11,708 nucleotides of DNA from CAMCXE01 sp041179125. GTDB taxonomy: Bacteria; Pseudomonadota; Gammaproteobacteria; Pseudomonadales; Cellvibrionaceae. Each line of letters starts with the position of its first letter. The first letter of the stretch is position 1. The stretch spans positions 1 to 11,708 of the forward strand of contig JBEGTZ010000170.1 of NCBI GenBank assembly GCA_041179125.1, in the 5' to 3' direction. The notes beneath the pieces were generated by a model, which saw only the letters and a list, made by a program, of their open reading frames with translations, was not told the origin of the DNA and made no database searches. Both the position numbers and the translations under genes were made by a program. Shown here one piece after another: positions 1 through 6,480 of this stretch.

Positions 1-71
1 GTATAAATGACCGACTGAGTACGAAAATAACGAAGCGAGCGCGCGAAAAGTGGATTTCCGGAGGTGCCCTT
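1..71 (+). repeat. 71-bp inverted repeat, left copy
   Basis: This stretch matches the reverse complement of 6235-6305 at 70 of 71 positions; the only difference is G at 41 against A in the other copy. The match stops at 72. It may continue left of the window, because this copy begins at base 1. The two copies bracket the polysaccharide export genes. On this strand the copy is followed by an AGGA-loop hairpin (91-102) and an intrinsic terminator (133-156), so it may belong to the 3' part of a transcribed element. Whether it is a dispersed genomic repeat or a true module boundary cannot be told from one window. Confidence 0.93.
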
Positions 72-90
72 TAGTTATTTATGGATGCCT

Positions 91-102
91 GGCAAGGATG
101 CC
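91..102 (+). other. Small hairpin with AGGA loop
   Basis: GGCA (91-94) pairs with TGCC (99-102) around an AGGA tetraloop. It lies between the 71-bp repeat and the terminator at 133-156. GGA in a hairpin loop is the classic CsrA/RsmA recognition arrangement, but one four-pair stem is weak evidence by itself. Confidence 0.4.
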
Positions 103-132
103 CTCACGTCCCTCCAACAAACGACCTCTTGT

Positions 133-156
133 GGCCCTTTTTTAAGGGCCTTTTTT
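133..156 (+). terminator. Intrinsic terminator
   Basis: GGCCCTT (133-139) pairs perfectly with AAGGGCC (144-150) around a TTTT loop, followed by six T at 151-156. This is a canonical rho-independent terminator for a transcript entering from the left edge, possibly one that includes the 71-bp repeat. No coding frame ending just before it is evident, so the terminated transcript could be non-coding or a long 3' untranslated region. Confidence 0.8.
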
Positions 157-315
157 GTTTCTGATAATTGGGGAATGTAGTTTCCCCCTCCGATAAAAAT
201 ATGAGCTATAGAATCCTTGTGTGGTACATTTTTTGGTTTTTAATAAAAAATATTAGTAACCATTCGGCGTATTAAGCCTGCCGATTGAATATCCGTACCA
301 TTTCACCCTTGTAGG

Positions 316-333
316 GGCGCGATTCATCGCGCC
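316..333. repeat. Perfect short palindrome GGCGCGAT-TC-ATCGCGCC
   Basis: Eight-base arms (316-323 and 326-333) are separated by TC. A related GGGCGCAACCTACGCG segment follows at about 364-379, giving a loose larger inverted arrangement with GTAGGGGCGC at 311-320. This looks like a fragment of a dispersed intergenic repeat, not an operator. Function is unknown. Confidence 0.6.
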
Positions 334-500
334 TGGTTGATGATTTTTCCAGCTGTTTAATTGGGCGCAACCTACGCGGGTATGACCTACGAAAATAGAA
401 AATACACTGACCAGTTGCAAATACTCCCCCTTCTCTAAAAATTATCCCTTCATTTTTAACTTTCACTATTCGCACCAATTGCTTGCACAGTTTTTTGGCG

Positions 501-543
501 CTCAACTGAGGTTTCTAGGTTAAACCTAAAAGCCTTAGTTGAA
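501..543. repeat. Hairpin containing copy 1 of the GGTTTCTAGGTTAAA repeat
   Basis: The segment folds on itself. Bases 502-520 pair with 524-542, giving about 19 pairs including two G-T wobbles and one mismatch, around a TAA loop. The left arm (501-524) is nearly repeated in the same orientation at 682-705 (21 of 24 identical) and at 9804-9827 (22 of 24). It appears to be the terminal part of a dispersed element. Confidence 0.75.
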
Positions 544-573
544 CTCTACTGCGAACGCCTAACACTTGAATTC

Positions 574-649
574 GCAGTGTTTTTTGCTGAATTTTGGCTC
601 ACCGTGGTGGTGACTACTGCTTTCACCAAAATTCAGAAAAAAACGCTGC
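574..649. repeat. Long imperfect hairpin, 24-bp arms
   Basis: Bases 574-597 are complementary to 626-649 with 22 of 24 pairs. The 28-nt loop contains its own perfect TCACC/GGTGA stem (599-613). The hairpin sits centrally between two direct copies of the GGTTTCTAGGTTAAA repeat (501-524 and 682-705), so 501-705 reads as one unit with repeat ends and a structured centre. No coding frame is inside. It may be a small non-autonomous mobile element or a transcription-blocking structure. Confidence 0.75.
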
Positions 650-681
650 AAATTCGGCGTCTTAGTCGCTCTCGCTACGAG

Positions 682-705
682 TTCAGCTGCGGTTTCTAGG
701 TTAAA
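682..705 (+). repeat. Copy 2 of the GGTTTCTAGGTTAAA dispersed repeat
   Basis: It matches 501-524 at 21 of 24 positions in direct orientation. The self-complementary right arm present at 525-542 is missing here, so this copy is a single arm only. Confidence 0.7.
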
Positions 706-766
706 AGCTCAGCAACCCCCTCGTAATTACCACCATTAATTTCCCTTCTTAATCCTCAAAACCCCA

Positions 767-791
767 TTGAGCGCTTTCACTGCCCGCTCAA
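767..791. promoter_or_regulatory. Inverted repeat TTGAGCG-N11-CGCTCAA
   Basis: Perfect 7-bp arms at 767-773 and 785-791 with an 11-nt spacer lie about 230 bp upstream of the regulator start. The geometry would suit either a dimeric regulator site or a small RNA hairpin. There is no T-run after it, so it is not an obvious terminator. Function is inferred only from position. Confidence 0.3.
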
Positions 792-1018
792 ATGAAGTTT
801 TCGATATTTCGCGTCAAAAAATGCCAGTTTTTTCTGATTAAATTCATTAAGTTGTAATAATGTAGTGTAATTGCATTTAAAATAAATGTTTTTATGTAAT
901 AAAAAACGCATTAAAACGTCAAAAAAAATTAGTCAAACTGTAAACCAATATGTATGCATAAGTGGTTATAGTGCGTCCACACAATAACTACTGCAACATA
1001 ACAATATTGAGGCACATT

Positions 1019-1483
1019 ATGCAGACAAAACGTAAGAATATTTCGGTGCGCATGAGTTCTTGGGAGCAGAAACGGGTGCGAGAAATAGCTGAGCGCTTGG
1101 GTGTTAAGGAGTCCGACATGATTCGTTATTCCATTAGCAACACGCTGGGAAAGCTGATGCCGTTCCATGATCGCTCCTATAAAGGCGCAAGCCTCATGTC
1201 GGCAGTGTTGGATAGCGCAGACGACCTGTTGCGCTACTTCCATTTGGATGCTGAGCAATTAAACAAAATTATTAACGAGGGTGTTGATGAACCCCACAAA
1301 CGCGTTGCCGAGGAAGATCTTGAAATGATCGTGCTGGGGCACTTTAACGAACAGTACATCCATCAGCGCTTAGCCGAGTTGTGTGATGGGCCTGTGGATG
1401 CCAACGGAGTGCATAGAGCACTGCGTGAATATCTGACGCGAAAATATGTTTCCGCAACCAATTTACCTATAACAGCCAATTAA
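1019..1483 (+). CDS. Ribbon-helix-helix (CopG/Arc-like) regulator candidate
   Basis: A 154-residue protein starting at ATG 1019. The GAGG at 1009-1012 lies six bases upstream, which makes this start better than an in-frame GTG at 962. Residues about 6-43 fit a ribbon-helix-helix DNA-binding fold: a basic strand (KNISVRMS), a charged helix (WEQKRVREIAERLG), a turn at GVKES, and a second helix (DMIRYSISNTL). The remaining 110 residues are acidic and helical and match no domain I recognise; they may carry dimerisation or sensing. It is the first gene of a plus-strand run, 27 bases before the sorting-tail gene, so a role in controlling the polysaccharide export operon is plausible. That role is inferred from position; the fold call is from pattern only. 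Confidence 0.7.
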   Translation: MQTKRKNISVRMSSWEQKRVREIAERLGVKESDMIRYSISNTLGKLMPFHDRSYKGASLMSAVLDSADDLLRYFHLDAEQLNKIINEGVDEPHKRVAEEDLEMIVLGHFNEQYIHQRLAELCDGPVDANGVHRALREYLTRKYVSATNLPITAN

Positions 1484-1510
1484 TCTTAAAAACTTAAAGA
1501 GGACTTGCTC

Positions 1511-1996
1511 ATGAAATTTCAAACTTTAATTTTGACCACCGCCTTACTCTGTGGAACTCACCAAATAGCATCTGCCGCCACTGTCGATATATCGGCTAGC
1601 GGCTCTGATTCCTGGAATAAAACCGTAGTGGGCACCTATATTAAAAATACCAAAATTAAATTTTCGGAGGCGGGCACTTACAGTATTAGCCTGCAAGATA
1701 CTGACTTCGGAGCTAATTTCGAAATGCTCGGGGCTATGATTTCCTCGCCATCAACTAAATATGTTGACTTGGTTTTGTCAGCAGATGAATCCGCTAACGC
1801 GCGACAATTTAAAATTGATAAAGCAGGTGATTATTTTTTAAATGTTTTTGCAATTACAGATTCCATTAGAAATCCTGCCACATTTTCGCTGGCGGTTAAT
1901 GCGGTGCCATTGCCTTCTGCGGTTATTTTTATGTCTTCAGCGTTGATGGGGTTGGTGGCATTTATGCGCCGCCGCACATTTAATGGTCAGGTGTAA
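1511..1996 (+). CDS. Small secreted protein with VPLPx-CTERM exosortase sorting tail
   Basis: A 161-residue protein starting at ATG 1511, with AAAGAGGA at 1496-1503 as ribosome binding site. An N-terminal signal peptide runs to about residue 22 (IASA, then ATVD). The body is small and probably all-beta, with no cysteine after the signal. The C-terminus has the tripartite exosortase pattern: VPLPS at about 132-136, a hydrophobic helix (AVIFMSSALMGLVAFM), then RRR and six more residues. Tails with VPLPA are known substrates of a dedicated exosortase (XrtD type), and such proteins are commonly linked to exopolysaccharide loci. Here it lies 43 bases before the export gene, so it may be the matrix- or surface-associated protein of this system. 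The exosortase is not in this window. Post-tail residues TFNGQV are slightly longer than usual. Confidence 0.8.
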   Translation: MKFQTLILTTALLCGTHQIASAATVDISASGSDSWNKTVVGTYIKNTKIKFSEAGTYSISLQDTDFGANFEMLGAMISSPSTKYVDLVLSADESANARQFKIDKAGDYFLNVFAITDSIRNPATFSLAVNAVPLPSAVIFMSSALMGLVAFMRRRTFNGQV

Positions 1997-2039
1997 ATAG
2001 GTATGGGCTGCAATATTAAGTTCATATTGACGGGCTAGC

Positions 2040-2663
2040 ATGTCACAAATGAAACACTTGGGTTGGGTTATGCTTGGTTTTGGAAAGAGATTAATGGTTC
2101 TGCAGCTTGTGGGCTGTATGCTGGCCGGGGGCGTGATGGCTGATGCGCCGACGGCCGGGCAAGTTATAGATAGCCCTAAGAACACCTATTTTCTGCAAGC
2201 TGGGGATGTTGTAGAGCTTTTGGTTTGGAAGGAGCCGGATTTGTCGCGGGAAATTCTTATCGGCCCGGATGGCTTTATCAGTATTCCATTGATCGGTACT
2301 GTAGAGGCGAAAAACCGATCTTTAGAAGATTTGCGCACTGAAATAAAAAAACGTTTATCCACGGTTGTTAATGAGCCGAGTGTAAATGTTAGTTTGCGCG
2401 GTGTGGCGGGCAGCAAAATATTTATTATTGGCAAGGTTGCGCGTCCTGGTGAATATCCCATGACTCAGCCGGTGGATGTATTGCAAGCATTAAGTAAGGC
2501 TGGCGGTGTTACGCCTTATGCGGATGCGGGTGATATTAAAATTATTCGCAGGTCCGGCCCCGCTCAATCAGTAATTAAATTTAATTACAACGAGGTTGAG
2601 CGCGGTAAACACCTTGAGCAAAATGTAGCGCTGGTTAGTGGCGATACTATTCTTGTGCCCTAA
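2040..2663 (+). CDS. Polysaccharide export protein, Wza/OPX family, short form without outer-membrane helix
   Basis: A 207-residue periplasmic export protein. Residues about 48-119 form a Poly_export domain (YFLQAGDVVELLVW, then a GPDGFISIPLIG segment). Residues about 124-200 form an SLBB domain (GKVARPGEYP, VLQALSKAGGV). The protein ends at GDTILVP and lacks the C-terminal amphipathic helix that lets E. coli Wza cross the outer membrane, so it fits the short OPX class that needs a partner porin. The N-terminus is ambiguous. LVGC at 23-26 could be a lipobox, while VMA at 33-35 could be a signal peptidase I site. The start is also uncertain: ATG 2040 has a weak ribosome site, and ATG 2094 follows GGAAAGAGA but leaves a very short signal. 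It is followed 11 bases later by the barrel gene. Confidence 0.9.
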   Translation: MSQMKHLGWVMLGFGKRLMVLQLVGCMLAGGVMADAPTAGQVIDSPKNTYFLQAGDVVELLVWKEPDLSREILIGPDGFISIPLIGTVEAKNRSLEDLRTEIKKRLSTVVNEPSVNVSLRGVAGSKIFIIGKVARPGEYPMTQPVDVLQALSKAGGVTPYADAGDIKIIRRSGPAQSVIKFNYNEVERGKHLEQNVALVSGDTILVP

Positions 2664-2674
2664 GCGATTTTATT

Positions 2675-3850
2675 GTGAATAATATATCCACGGTAACTCT
2701 GTGCGCGCTTTTGCTGCCGTCTAGTGTTGCCCCGCAGTTTGCCTGTGCAGCGGATATTAATTACTCGGCTGATTTTGCGTCTCGATTGCGGCATCAAAAA
2801 AATGTCGCAATTTCATTGGATAATCCTATTGATGTAGATGCGACTGAAGTTAGTGTGAATATGCGTTTGTGGCGGAAAACTGAAGTGCGCAATAGCGTTA
2901 TTACACTGAATATAAAAGATGATCACTATGAGGATTATTCTGAGTTTGAACAGGATTTTCGCACTGTGTCCCTTGAGCACCGCTTTAAACAGGAGCTAAC
3001 ACAGTATTCGATCCATGCCGATATTAATAAATCTACCACGTTAGGAAATTCCTTTGAGTCTGGTGAATTTGTGCGGCGCAATGTGCCTGTGCTTACTCGT
3101 TCCATCAATGGTTCTGCCGTTCGGTATTTTAATGAGGCCATTTCTGGCTCGTTAGAATCCACAGTGTCGGATACACGTTATAAGCAATCTTTAGATGTAA
3201 ATAATCAGGACTATGATGATAAACAATACGTAGTGTCTGGCCGCTACCAAGATTCAGAAGTTACAGACTGGCAGCTTTCGTCTTATGTGGATGAAATGGA
3301 TCAGTTGCAAAGTGGTATGCAAGTAGTCACAACAGGTTTTTATGTATTGCGCACTTATCAATGGGATGAAATTTGGTCATTAAGCGGTAAATATGGCCGT
3401 AGAAAAACCCATATGGAAGGCACTAATTTTTTTGGGCAGCATTTCGAAAAAAACAATTTTGGTCGTGTGGCATCGTTAGATATTAAGCGAAAAGGACAAT
3501 TAGGAACGCTAGGTGTTAGTGCAAGCCAAGACATATCTCCTAGAGCCAATGGAATCATAGATGACTCCAAACGCTTAGGCGCTTCGTGGCAGACAAAAAC
3601 GTCTGAACGGACAAACCTTAATCTTAATATCAGCCGCGTCAACCGCAAGCCTTTAAATACCGTATTTATTGCCGAAGACGCAACGCAAAATGATACATAT
3701 AGTGCGAGCGTTGGTTATGCCTGGAGTGAAGATCTGAGTTTAGATGTAAGTGCTCGCTGGGTTACGCGTACATTCCAATCAGCCGTAAATAATCCATCCG
3801 CCGATTCAGGCACCGTCTCGGCAGGGTTACGTTGGCATTTATACCCTTAG
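2675..3850 (+). CDS. Outer-membrane beta-barrel protein, putative polysaccharide export porin
   Basis: A 391-residue protein starting at GTG 2675. Its signal peptide is MNNISTVTLCALLLPSSVAP and on to about residue 25 (FACA, then ADINY). The mature part is rich in alternating polar and hydrophobic strands and aromatic girdle residues with no long hydrophobic helix, as in outer-membrane barrels (for example QYVVSGRYQDSEVTDWQLSSY, TYSASVGYAWSEDLSLDVSARWV). It ends GLRWHLYP, close to but not exactly the terminal aromatic signal. Proteins of this kind sit beside the export protein in many exosortase-linked exopolysaccharide loci. Its position between the short OPX protein and the chain-length protein suggests it is the outer-membrane pore. 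Specific family assignment is uncertain; a generic barrel is the safe call. Confidence 0.75.
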   Translation: MNNISTVTLCALLLPSSVAPQFACAADINYSADFASRLRHQKNVAISLDNPIDVDATEVSVNMRLWRKTEVRNSVITLNIKDDHYEDYSEFEQDFRTVSLEHRFKQELTQYSIHADINKSTTLGNSFESGEFVRRNVPVLTRSINGSAVRYFNEAISGSLESTVSDTRYKQSLDVNNQDYDDKQYVVSGRYQDSEVTDWQLSSYVDEMDQLQSGMQVVTTGFYVLRTYQWDEIWSLSGKYGRRKTHMEGTNFFGQHFEKNNFGRVASLDIKRKGQLGTLGVSASQDISPRANGIIDDSKRLGASWQTKTSERTNLNLNISRVNRKPLNTVFIAEDATQNDTYSASVGYAWSEDLSLDVSARWVTRTFQSAVNNPSADSGTVSAGLRWHLYP

Positions 3851-3856
3851 TTTTTA

Positions 3857-5602
3857 ATGAGTGGCAAATTTTCTATGGCAAATCCGCAATTTGATATTGG
3901 TGAAATAAAACGCATTTTAAGACGGCGCAAAAAATATGCGTTATGGGCGGGTACTGCTGTATTTTTGATCGGCGTGGTGGTAACTATATTAGTTCCGCCG
4001 ACTTATGTGTCATCTTCAACAATACTTATTGAGCAGCAAGAAATCCCTCAAGATTTAGTGCGCTCCACCGTTACGAGCTTTGCTGACCAGCGTATCCAAT
4101 CTATTACCCAACGTACCATGACGTTCGGTAATTTAAGTGATTTAATTAAAAAATATGATTTATATGCGGATGATCGAAAATCTCAGCCTATGGAAGCGAT
4201 CATTGAATATATGCGTAGAGATATAAAAACAAAAATCATCAGTGCGGAAGTGGTTGATCCTCGCAGCGGAAGGCCGGTTGAGGCTACTATTGCGCTTTCA
4301 ATTAAATATCATAGTCGTCAGGCTGACACCGCACAGAAAATTGCAGGTGAAATTACGAGCTTGTTTTTAAATGAAAACTTAAAAAACCGTAAGGAAATGG
4401 CCACACTTACCGAGGAATTTTTAGGGAAAAGCCTAGAAGAGGAGCGCGCTAAACTTAAATTGTTGGAAAATAAACTGTCGGAATTTAAACAAGCACACGC
4501 TAAAGAGTTGCCTGAATACGGTCAATTTACCATTTCCACTTTGGAGCGCGCCGAGGCTGAATCCCGTGAGCGCGTTGCACGTTTGGACTCTCTTCAGGAG
4601 CGTAGAATTTATTTAAAGGGTGAGCTTGCGCGGCTGGGTTCCGGCCGGATTGTAACGGGTGGTGATTTAAATGGATTGTCTCAAGAGGATCGCCTACGTT
4701 ATTTGTACAATTTATCTATGCAGCTAAAAACTCAATATGGGCCTTCCCACCCGGATGTGGTGCGTACAAATAATTCTATTAACGAACTTTTAGCCGCTGG
4801 CGCACAAATGCGTGATAAAAATTTTTTACGCGATATAAAACAGCGCCAACAGCAGGATCTGGCGCTATTAGAGAGTAAATATTCTTCAGCGCACCCAGAT
4901 GTGGTGAAATTACGCAATCAAATAGAGCAATTAGGCAAACAAGAATCTTTTAGCTCGTCAAGTAATTTCGAATCGTCAAATAATCCTGACTACATTCAGT
5001 TGGCTGCACAATTACAGGCAATTGAACAAAACATTATATCGGAACAGGCAGTATTGGGTGGCGTACAAGAAAAAATTCAATCATTACAGGCTTCATTGAG
5101 TAAATCACCCAGAGTGGAACAGGAATATAGGGAGTTATCCCGTGAAATGGAAACTACTAGCCGTAACTTCTTGGAATATCAAGCGAAGCAAACACAAGCA
5201 AAATTGGCGACTCAGTTAGAGCAGGAGCAAAAAGGTGAGCGATTTACATTGATTGAGCCGCCATTACGCCCCGAGGAACCCGTTAGCCCCAATCGTCCAT
5301 TATTATTAGTGTTAAGCCTAATTTTAGGGCTGGCTGCGGGCGCAGGCTGTATTTTTGGATTGGAAGCGTTAGATGGAACGGTGCGGTCGGAGTATGCACT
5401 GGAGCGCTTAAGCGGCGTTGCGCCATTGGTTGTCATTCCACATCTAGGCGAACCTCAGCCTGGAGGTTCACCATTATTAGCACATTGGAAATTCATTGCA
5501 GTATCTGCCGGGGTGTTTGTTGCGCTGGTGTCGTTAATTCATTTTTTGTATAAACCGTTAGATGTTATTTATTACATTTTAATTCGTAAATTTTTGGGTT
5601 AA
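3857..5602 (+). CDS. Polysaccharide co-polymerase / chain-length determinant (Wzz/GumC family)
   Basis: A 581-residue inner-membrane protein. A Wzz-type N-terminal region leads into membrane helix 1 (about 28-47). A long periplasmic coiled-coil region spans about 160-460, and it contains the HPDVV motif twice (298-302 and 346-350), each after a Tyr-x-x-x-His stretch. A GNVR-like segment (SPRVEQEYRELSREMETTS) starts near 417. Helix 2 is at about 480-503, after the proline-rich PPLRPEEPVSPNRP. A third hydrophobic segment at 545-564 adds a tail beyond the usual end. It lacks the fused cytoplasmic kinase domain; the ATPase is the separate next gene, 9 bases downstream. It would control polymer length and bridge to the export ring. 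ATG 3875 is an alternative start; neither start has a strong ribosome site. Confidence 0.92.
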   Translation: MSGKFSMANPQFDIGEIKRILRRRKKYALWAGTAVFLIGVVVTILVPPTYVSSSTILIEQQEIPQDLVRSTVTSFADQRIQSITQRTMTFGNLSDLIKKYDLYADDRKSQPMEAIIEYMRRDIKTKIISAEVVDPRSGRPVEATIALSIKYHSRQADTAQKIAGEITSLFLNENLKNRKEMATLTEEFLGKSLEEERAKLKLLENKLSEFKQAHAKELPEYGQFTISTLERAEAESRERVARLDSLQERRIYLKGELARLGSGRIVTGGDLNGLSQEDRLRYLYNLSMQLKTQYGPSHPDVVRTNNSINELLAAGAQMRDKNFLRDIKQRQQQDLALLESKYSSAHPDVVKLRNQIEQLGKQESFSSSSNFESSNNPDYIQLAAQLQAIEQNIISEQAVLGGVQEKIQSLQASLSKSPRVEQEYRELSREMETTSRNFLEYQAKQTQAKLATQLEQEQKGERFTLIEPPLRPEEPVSPNRPLLLVLSLILGLAAGAGCIFGLEALDGTVRSEYALERLSGVAPLVVIPHLGEPQPGGSPLLAHWKFIAVSAGVFVALVSLIHFLYKPLDVIYYILIRKFLG

Positions 5603-5611
5603 TTAATTATT

Positions 5612-6211
5612 ATGCTTCAGGCCAATCATCACTTTGACTTATTAGCGGCGCAGATTTTTGCTAAGTTGCAGGAAAACGAATGGAGGACATTCGGAGTTGT
5701 TAGCCCTCGCCAGGGGGACGGTAAGTCTACTGTGGCGCATCGTTTGGCGTTAAGTATGGCGCGGGAGCGCAAACATACGGTCATGCTGGTTGATTTAAAT
5801 GTATTTAACCCGCAAGTGCATACATTTTTTAAGCGCAAAAATGATGTGCATTTAGGCGAGGTATTAAATGGTGCCTTGGATCTTTCTCAGGTAATTCAAT
5901 CAACGGATGTTGAGCGTCTAAAAATTGTAGCCAACGCTCAGTCGGGAATGCCTGGTGCCGATTTAATGAGTTCGTTTAAATTTGAGCAACTGGTACTGGA
6001 GATTAGGCAGCGTTACGCAGACCGGATTTGTATTTTTGATATGCCATCTTATTTAGACACCAATGCTGCGCTTACGGTTACGCCTTTTTTGGATAGTCTT
6101 CTATTGGTGGTAAGGGATGGCGTGACACAAACGCGAGATTTGCAAGCGGTATCGCGGTTGCTGGGTGAGCGTAAAATTTTGGGTTTGGTTTTAAATGATA
6201 TGCGGTCTTAG
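5612..6211 (+). CDS. Wzc/CpsD-like P-loop ATPase lacking tyrosine tail and full Walker A'
   Basis: A 199-residue cytoplasmic ATPase of the MinD/ParA-BY-kinase fold. Walker A is SPRQGDGKST (31-40). The Walker A' position reads MLVDLNVFNP (58-67), where tyrosine kinases normally have D-x-D-x-R, so the second acidic residue and the arginine are replaced (N and F). The Walker B-like strand is ICIFDMPS (139-146). Only two tyrosines are present (136 and 147), and the protein stops at LVLNDMRS without the tyrosine-rich C-terminus used for autophosphorylation. It probably partners the preceding co-polymerase, but as an ATPase or regulatory subunit, not a classical tyrosine kinase. It is the last gene of the run. 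No intrinsic terminator follows; the inverted 71-bp repeat begins 24 bases later. Confidence 0.82.
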   Translation: MLQANHHFDLLAAQIFAKLQENEWRTFGVVSPRQGDGKSTVAHRLALSMARERKHTVMLVDLNVFNPQVHTFFKRKNDVHLGEVLNGALDLSQVIQSTDVERLKIVANAQSGMPGADLMSSFKFEQLVLEIRQRYADRICIFDMPSYLDTNAALTVTPFLDSLLLVVRDGVTQTRDLQAVSRLLGERKILGLVLNDMRS

Positions 6212-6234
6212 TGTTCGCCCGGCATAGCCTCCTT

Positions 6235-6305
6235 AAGGGCACCTCCGGAAATCCACTTTTCGCGTGCTCGCTTCGTTATTTTCGTACTCAGTCGGTCATT
6301 TATAC
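6235..6305 (-). repeat. 71-bp inverted repeat, right copy
   Basis: This is the reverse complement of 1-71 with one mismatch (6265). It starts 24 bases after the stop codon of the ATPase gene. Beyond 6305 lies a hairpin cluster that, if the element is one unit, would be its 5' part when read on the minus strand. With the left copy it makes a 6.3-kb segment flanked by inverted repeats. Confidence 0.93.
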
Positions 6306-6331
6306 CGCATAAACTCCCTCATTCGGCTTGG

Positions 6332-6410
6332 GCATCCTGCGTCGCTCTCGATTTCATTCCTGATGAAATTCTACCTTCCCCGTCCGTGGGGTCGTTCTGC
6401 ATCCGTGCAG
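6332..6410 (-). ncRNA. Cluster of small hairpins with GGA in the loops (possible structured RNA or repeat)
   Basis: Read on the minus strand, four hairpins follow one another. CTGCA/TGCAG has a CGGA loop (6397-6410). CCCC/GGGG has an ACGGAC loop (6378-6391). ATTTCAT/ATGAAAT has a CAGGA loop (6351-6369). A short GCA/TGC stem has a GGA loop (6332-6340). This is the arrangement of CsrA/RsmA-sequestering RNAs. The array continues into the 71-bp repeat, which itself contains GGA twice. No minus-strand promoter or terminator is obvious here, so a dispersed palindromic DNA repeat is equally possible. Confidence 0.3.
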
Positions 6411-6480
6411 TTGTCCGCGCGAAAATGCCTTGCGATCATCACGAAAATTGAATTTCCGCAAGACGCCCTTAATATGTTTT

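Larger units (their letters stand above)
157..1018. other. Gene-free, palindrome-rich spacer
   Basis: No credible gene is seen in these 860 bases. The stretch holds a GGGGAA/TTCCCC hairpin at 170-187 without a T-run, an 8-bp perfect palindrome at 316-333, a repeat-bounded hairpin element at 501-705, and a TTGAGCG/CGCTCAA inverted repeat at 767-791 (11-nt loop). From about 820 to 960 it becomes very AT-rich, as expected for the promoter region of the downstream operon. I could not choose a convincing -35/-10 pair there. Confidence 0.6.

Noticed and set aside
272..505. Minus-strand open frame of 77 residues
   Set aside because: It covers the palindromic repeat at 316-333, has no clear ribosome site, and its translation (RRDESRPYKGE) is typical of a translated intergenic repeat.
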